A stretch of DNA of 5,696 nucleotides from the NCBI GenBank assembly GCA_031259935.1, contig JAIRKV010000284.1, positions 1 to 5,696 on the forward strand, given 5' to 3'. Made by a program: the position numbers and the translations under genes. This DNA is from Prevotellaceae bacterium (GTDB taxonomy: Bacteria; Bacteroidota; Bacteroidia; Bacteroidales; UBA932). Below are positions 4,968-5,696 of the stretch, piece after piece (position 1 is the stretch's first letter; each line of letters starts with the position of its first letter). The notes under the pieces are model-generated. The model was not told the DNA's origin and did no database searches. It worked only from the letters and a program-made list of their open reading frames with translations.

Positions 4968-5696
4968 TTACAGTTTTATTATAATTTGCGCTTTTATTTC
5001 CGTTTGTTTGTTTCCATCGATTTTAGTGGCTCCGCTGCTTATTGATTCGCGATTTTTATAAACTGTTTGTGCTGCTCTCAACCATAAATTTATCTGTTTT
5101 GTCGGTGAATATCGCAAATTCAAATAAAATCGATGCCCTTTCATGTAATATGCAGGGACGGAATATGCATAAAGCACATCGCTTTCGTAAGCGTATATGC
5201 ATGTATTCCAGCTGTCGGTGTTAAACCAGGCGTATCGTAATGAAATATTAAGAGGAAATTCTGTGAAACGGTACGCCGCATCCTGAAAAATCATAAATCC
5301 TTTTTCGCGAGGTTCGGGTCTGCGTTTGAACATGGCGTATTCAACTCTGTTTTGCAGCATCAGGTTTCCAAACAAAGTGTAATTGATGTTAAAGTTTACA
5401 TGAAAATTAGATTTATTAACAGTTTGAGCAATATGTTCACTGTCGGGCGTATAGTTTTCTTTGCTGTTTTTTTGTTTTAAATTGACGTACATTTTAAGTT
5501 TTTCGCTCGGCGAATAATCAATTCTGAATGCATACGAATATCCTTCGGATGGCGCATTAATTCTGTATTTTAACCAGGGAAAAGCAAATATGTCGAAATA
5601 TCCTGCAATTTTTATATTGCGTAAAGGCGAAAATGTTGTTGTGATGAAAAATCCTTCTTCGTTTTGAGTTTTAGTTCCATCGCTAAAGCCTTGTGC
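4968..5696 (-). CDS. Probable outer-membrane beta-barrel-like protein (C-terminal part, 5' end outside window)
   Basis: The minus-strand frame ending at TAA 4968-4970 stays open to the window edge, giving 242 residues. The ATG at 5490-5492 is internal, because the 68 codons upstream of it read as the same kind of protein. Alternating hydrophobic/polar strands rich in Tyr, Phe and Asn, separated by polar turns, are typical of outer-membrane barrels: KLKMYVNLKQKNSKE (66-80), FHVNFNINYTLFGNLMLQNR (98-117), FPLNISLRYAWFNTDSW (147-163), RFYLNLRYSPTKQINLWLRA (189-208), TEIKAQIIIKL (232-242). The motif [YF]SP followed by a strand recurs three times (22-24, 61-63, 196-198). The ending SSGATKIDGNKQTEIKAQ resembles the end of Bacteroidota proteins annotated as helix-hairpin-helix (ComEA-like) domain proteins with a C-terminal barrel-like region; that domain would lie outside the window. 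The last residue is Leu, not the usual Phe. Exact function is unknown. Confidence 0.7.
   Translation of the reverse strand, partial: AQGFSDGTKTQNEEGFFITTTFSPLRNIKIAGYFDIFAFPWLKYRINAPSEGYSYAFRIDYSPSEKLKMYVNLKQKNSKENYTPDSEHIAQTVNKSNFHVNFNINYTLFGNLMLQNRVEYAMFKRRPEPREKGFMIFQDAAYRFTEFPLNISLRYAWFNTDSWNTCIYAYESDVLYAYSVPAYYMKGHRFYLNLRYSPTKQINLWLRAAQTVYKNRESISSGATKIDGNKQTEIKAQIIIKL

Noticed and set aside
5042..5224. 60-codon open frame on the + strand opposite the barrel-like gene
   Set aside because: No recognisable motif, no plausible leader, and it lies antisense to a longer frame with clear beta-strand periodicity.

Overview
The window is a piece of a Bacteroidota (Bacteroidetes) chromosome, most likely from an AT-rich member of the Bacteroidales or a relative. 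Three things support this: the gene order secY-map-infA-rpmJ-rpsM-rpsK-rpsD-rpoA-rplQ, the lack of Shine-Dalgarno motifs (starts follow A/T-rich leaders instead), and the protein details (zinc-less S4, Bacteroidota-type L36, L17 with a long C-terminal tail). The species cannot be named from this sequence alone.

Bases 1-4708 are the distal end of the large ribosomal-protein (spc/alpha) operon, all on the + strand. It begins inside secY (translocon channel, C-terminal 130 residues). It continues with map (N-terminal methionine removal), infA (initiation factor IF-1), rpmJ (L36, 38 aa), rpsM (S13), rpsK (S11), rpsD (S4), rpoA (RNA polymerase alpha) and rplQ (L17). Gaps are 5-27 nt except for two of 65 nt, before rpsM and before rpoA. 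The second of these can fold into a hairpin. A strong intrinsic terminator at 4734-4774 closes the operon. The genes jointly supply translation initiation, small-subunit assembly proteins, the transcriptase assembly platform, protein secretion and N-terminal maturation.

Bases 4709-4967 are non-coding. They hold the terminator and then about 190 bp of AT-rich sequence with short degenerate inverted and direct motifs and one DnaA-box-like 9-mer. Bases 4968-5696 are the 3' end of a convergent minus-strand gene that runs off the window. It encodes the C-terminal 242 residues of a probable outer-membrane beta-barrel-like protein and is the only accessory-looking gene here.

No mobile element, CRISPR array, tRNA or rRNA was seen, and nothing amounts to a new system. 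The points most worth a second look are the rpsD-rpoA spacer structure, the half-degenerate zinc site in L36, the L17 tail, the His-to-Leu change next to a metal ligand in Map, and the repeat architecture of the minus-strand protein.
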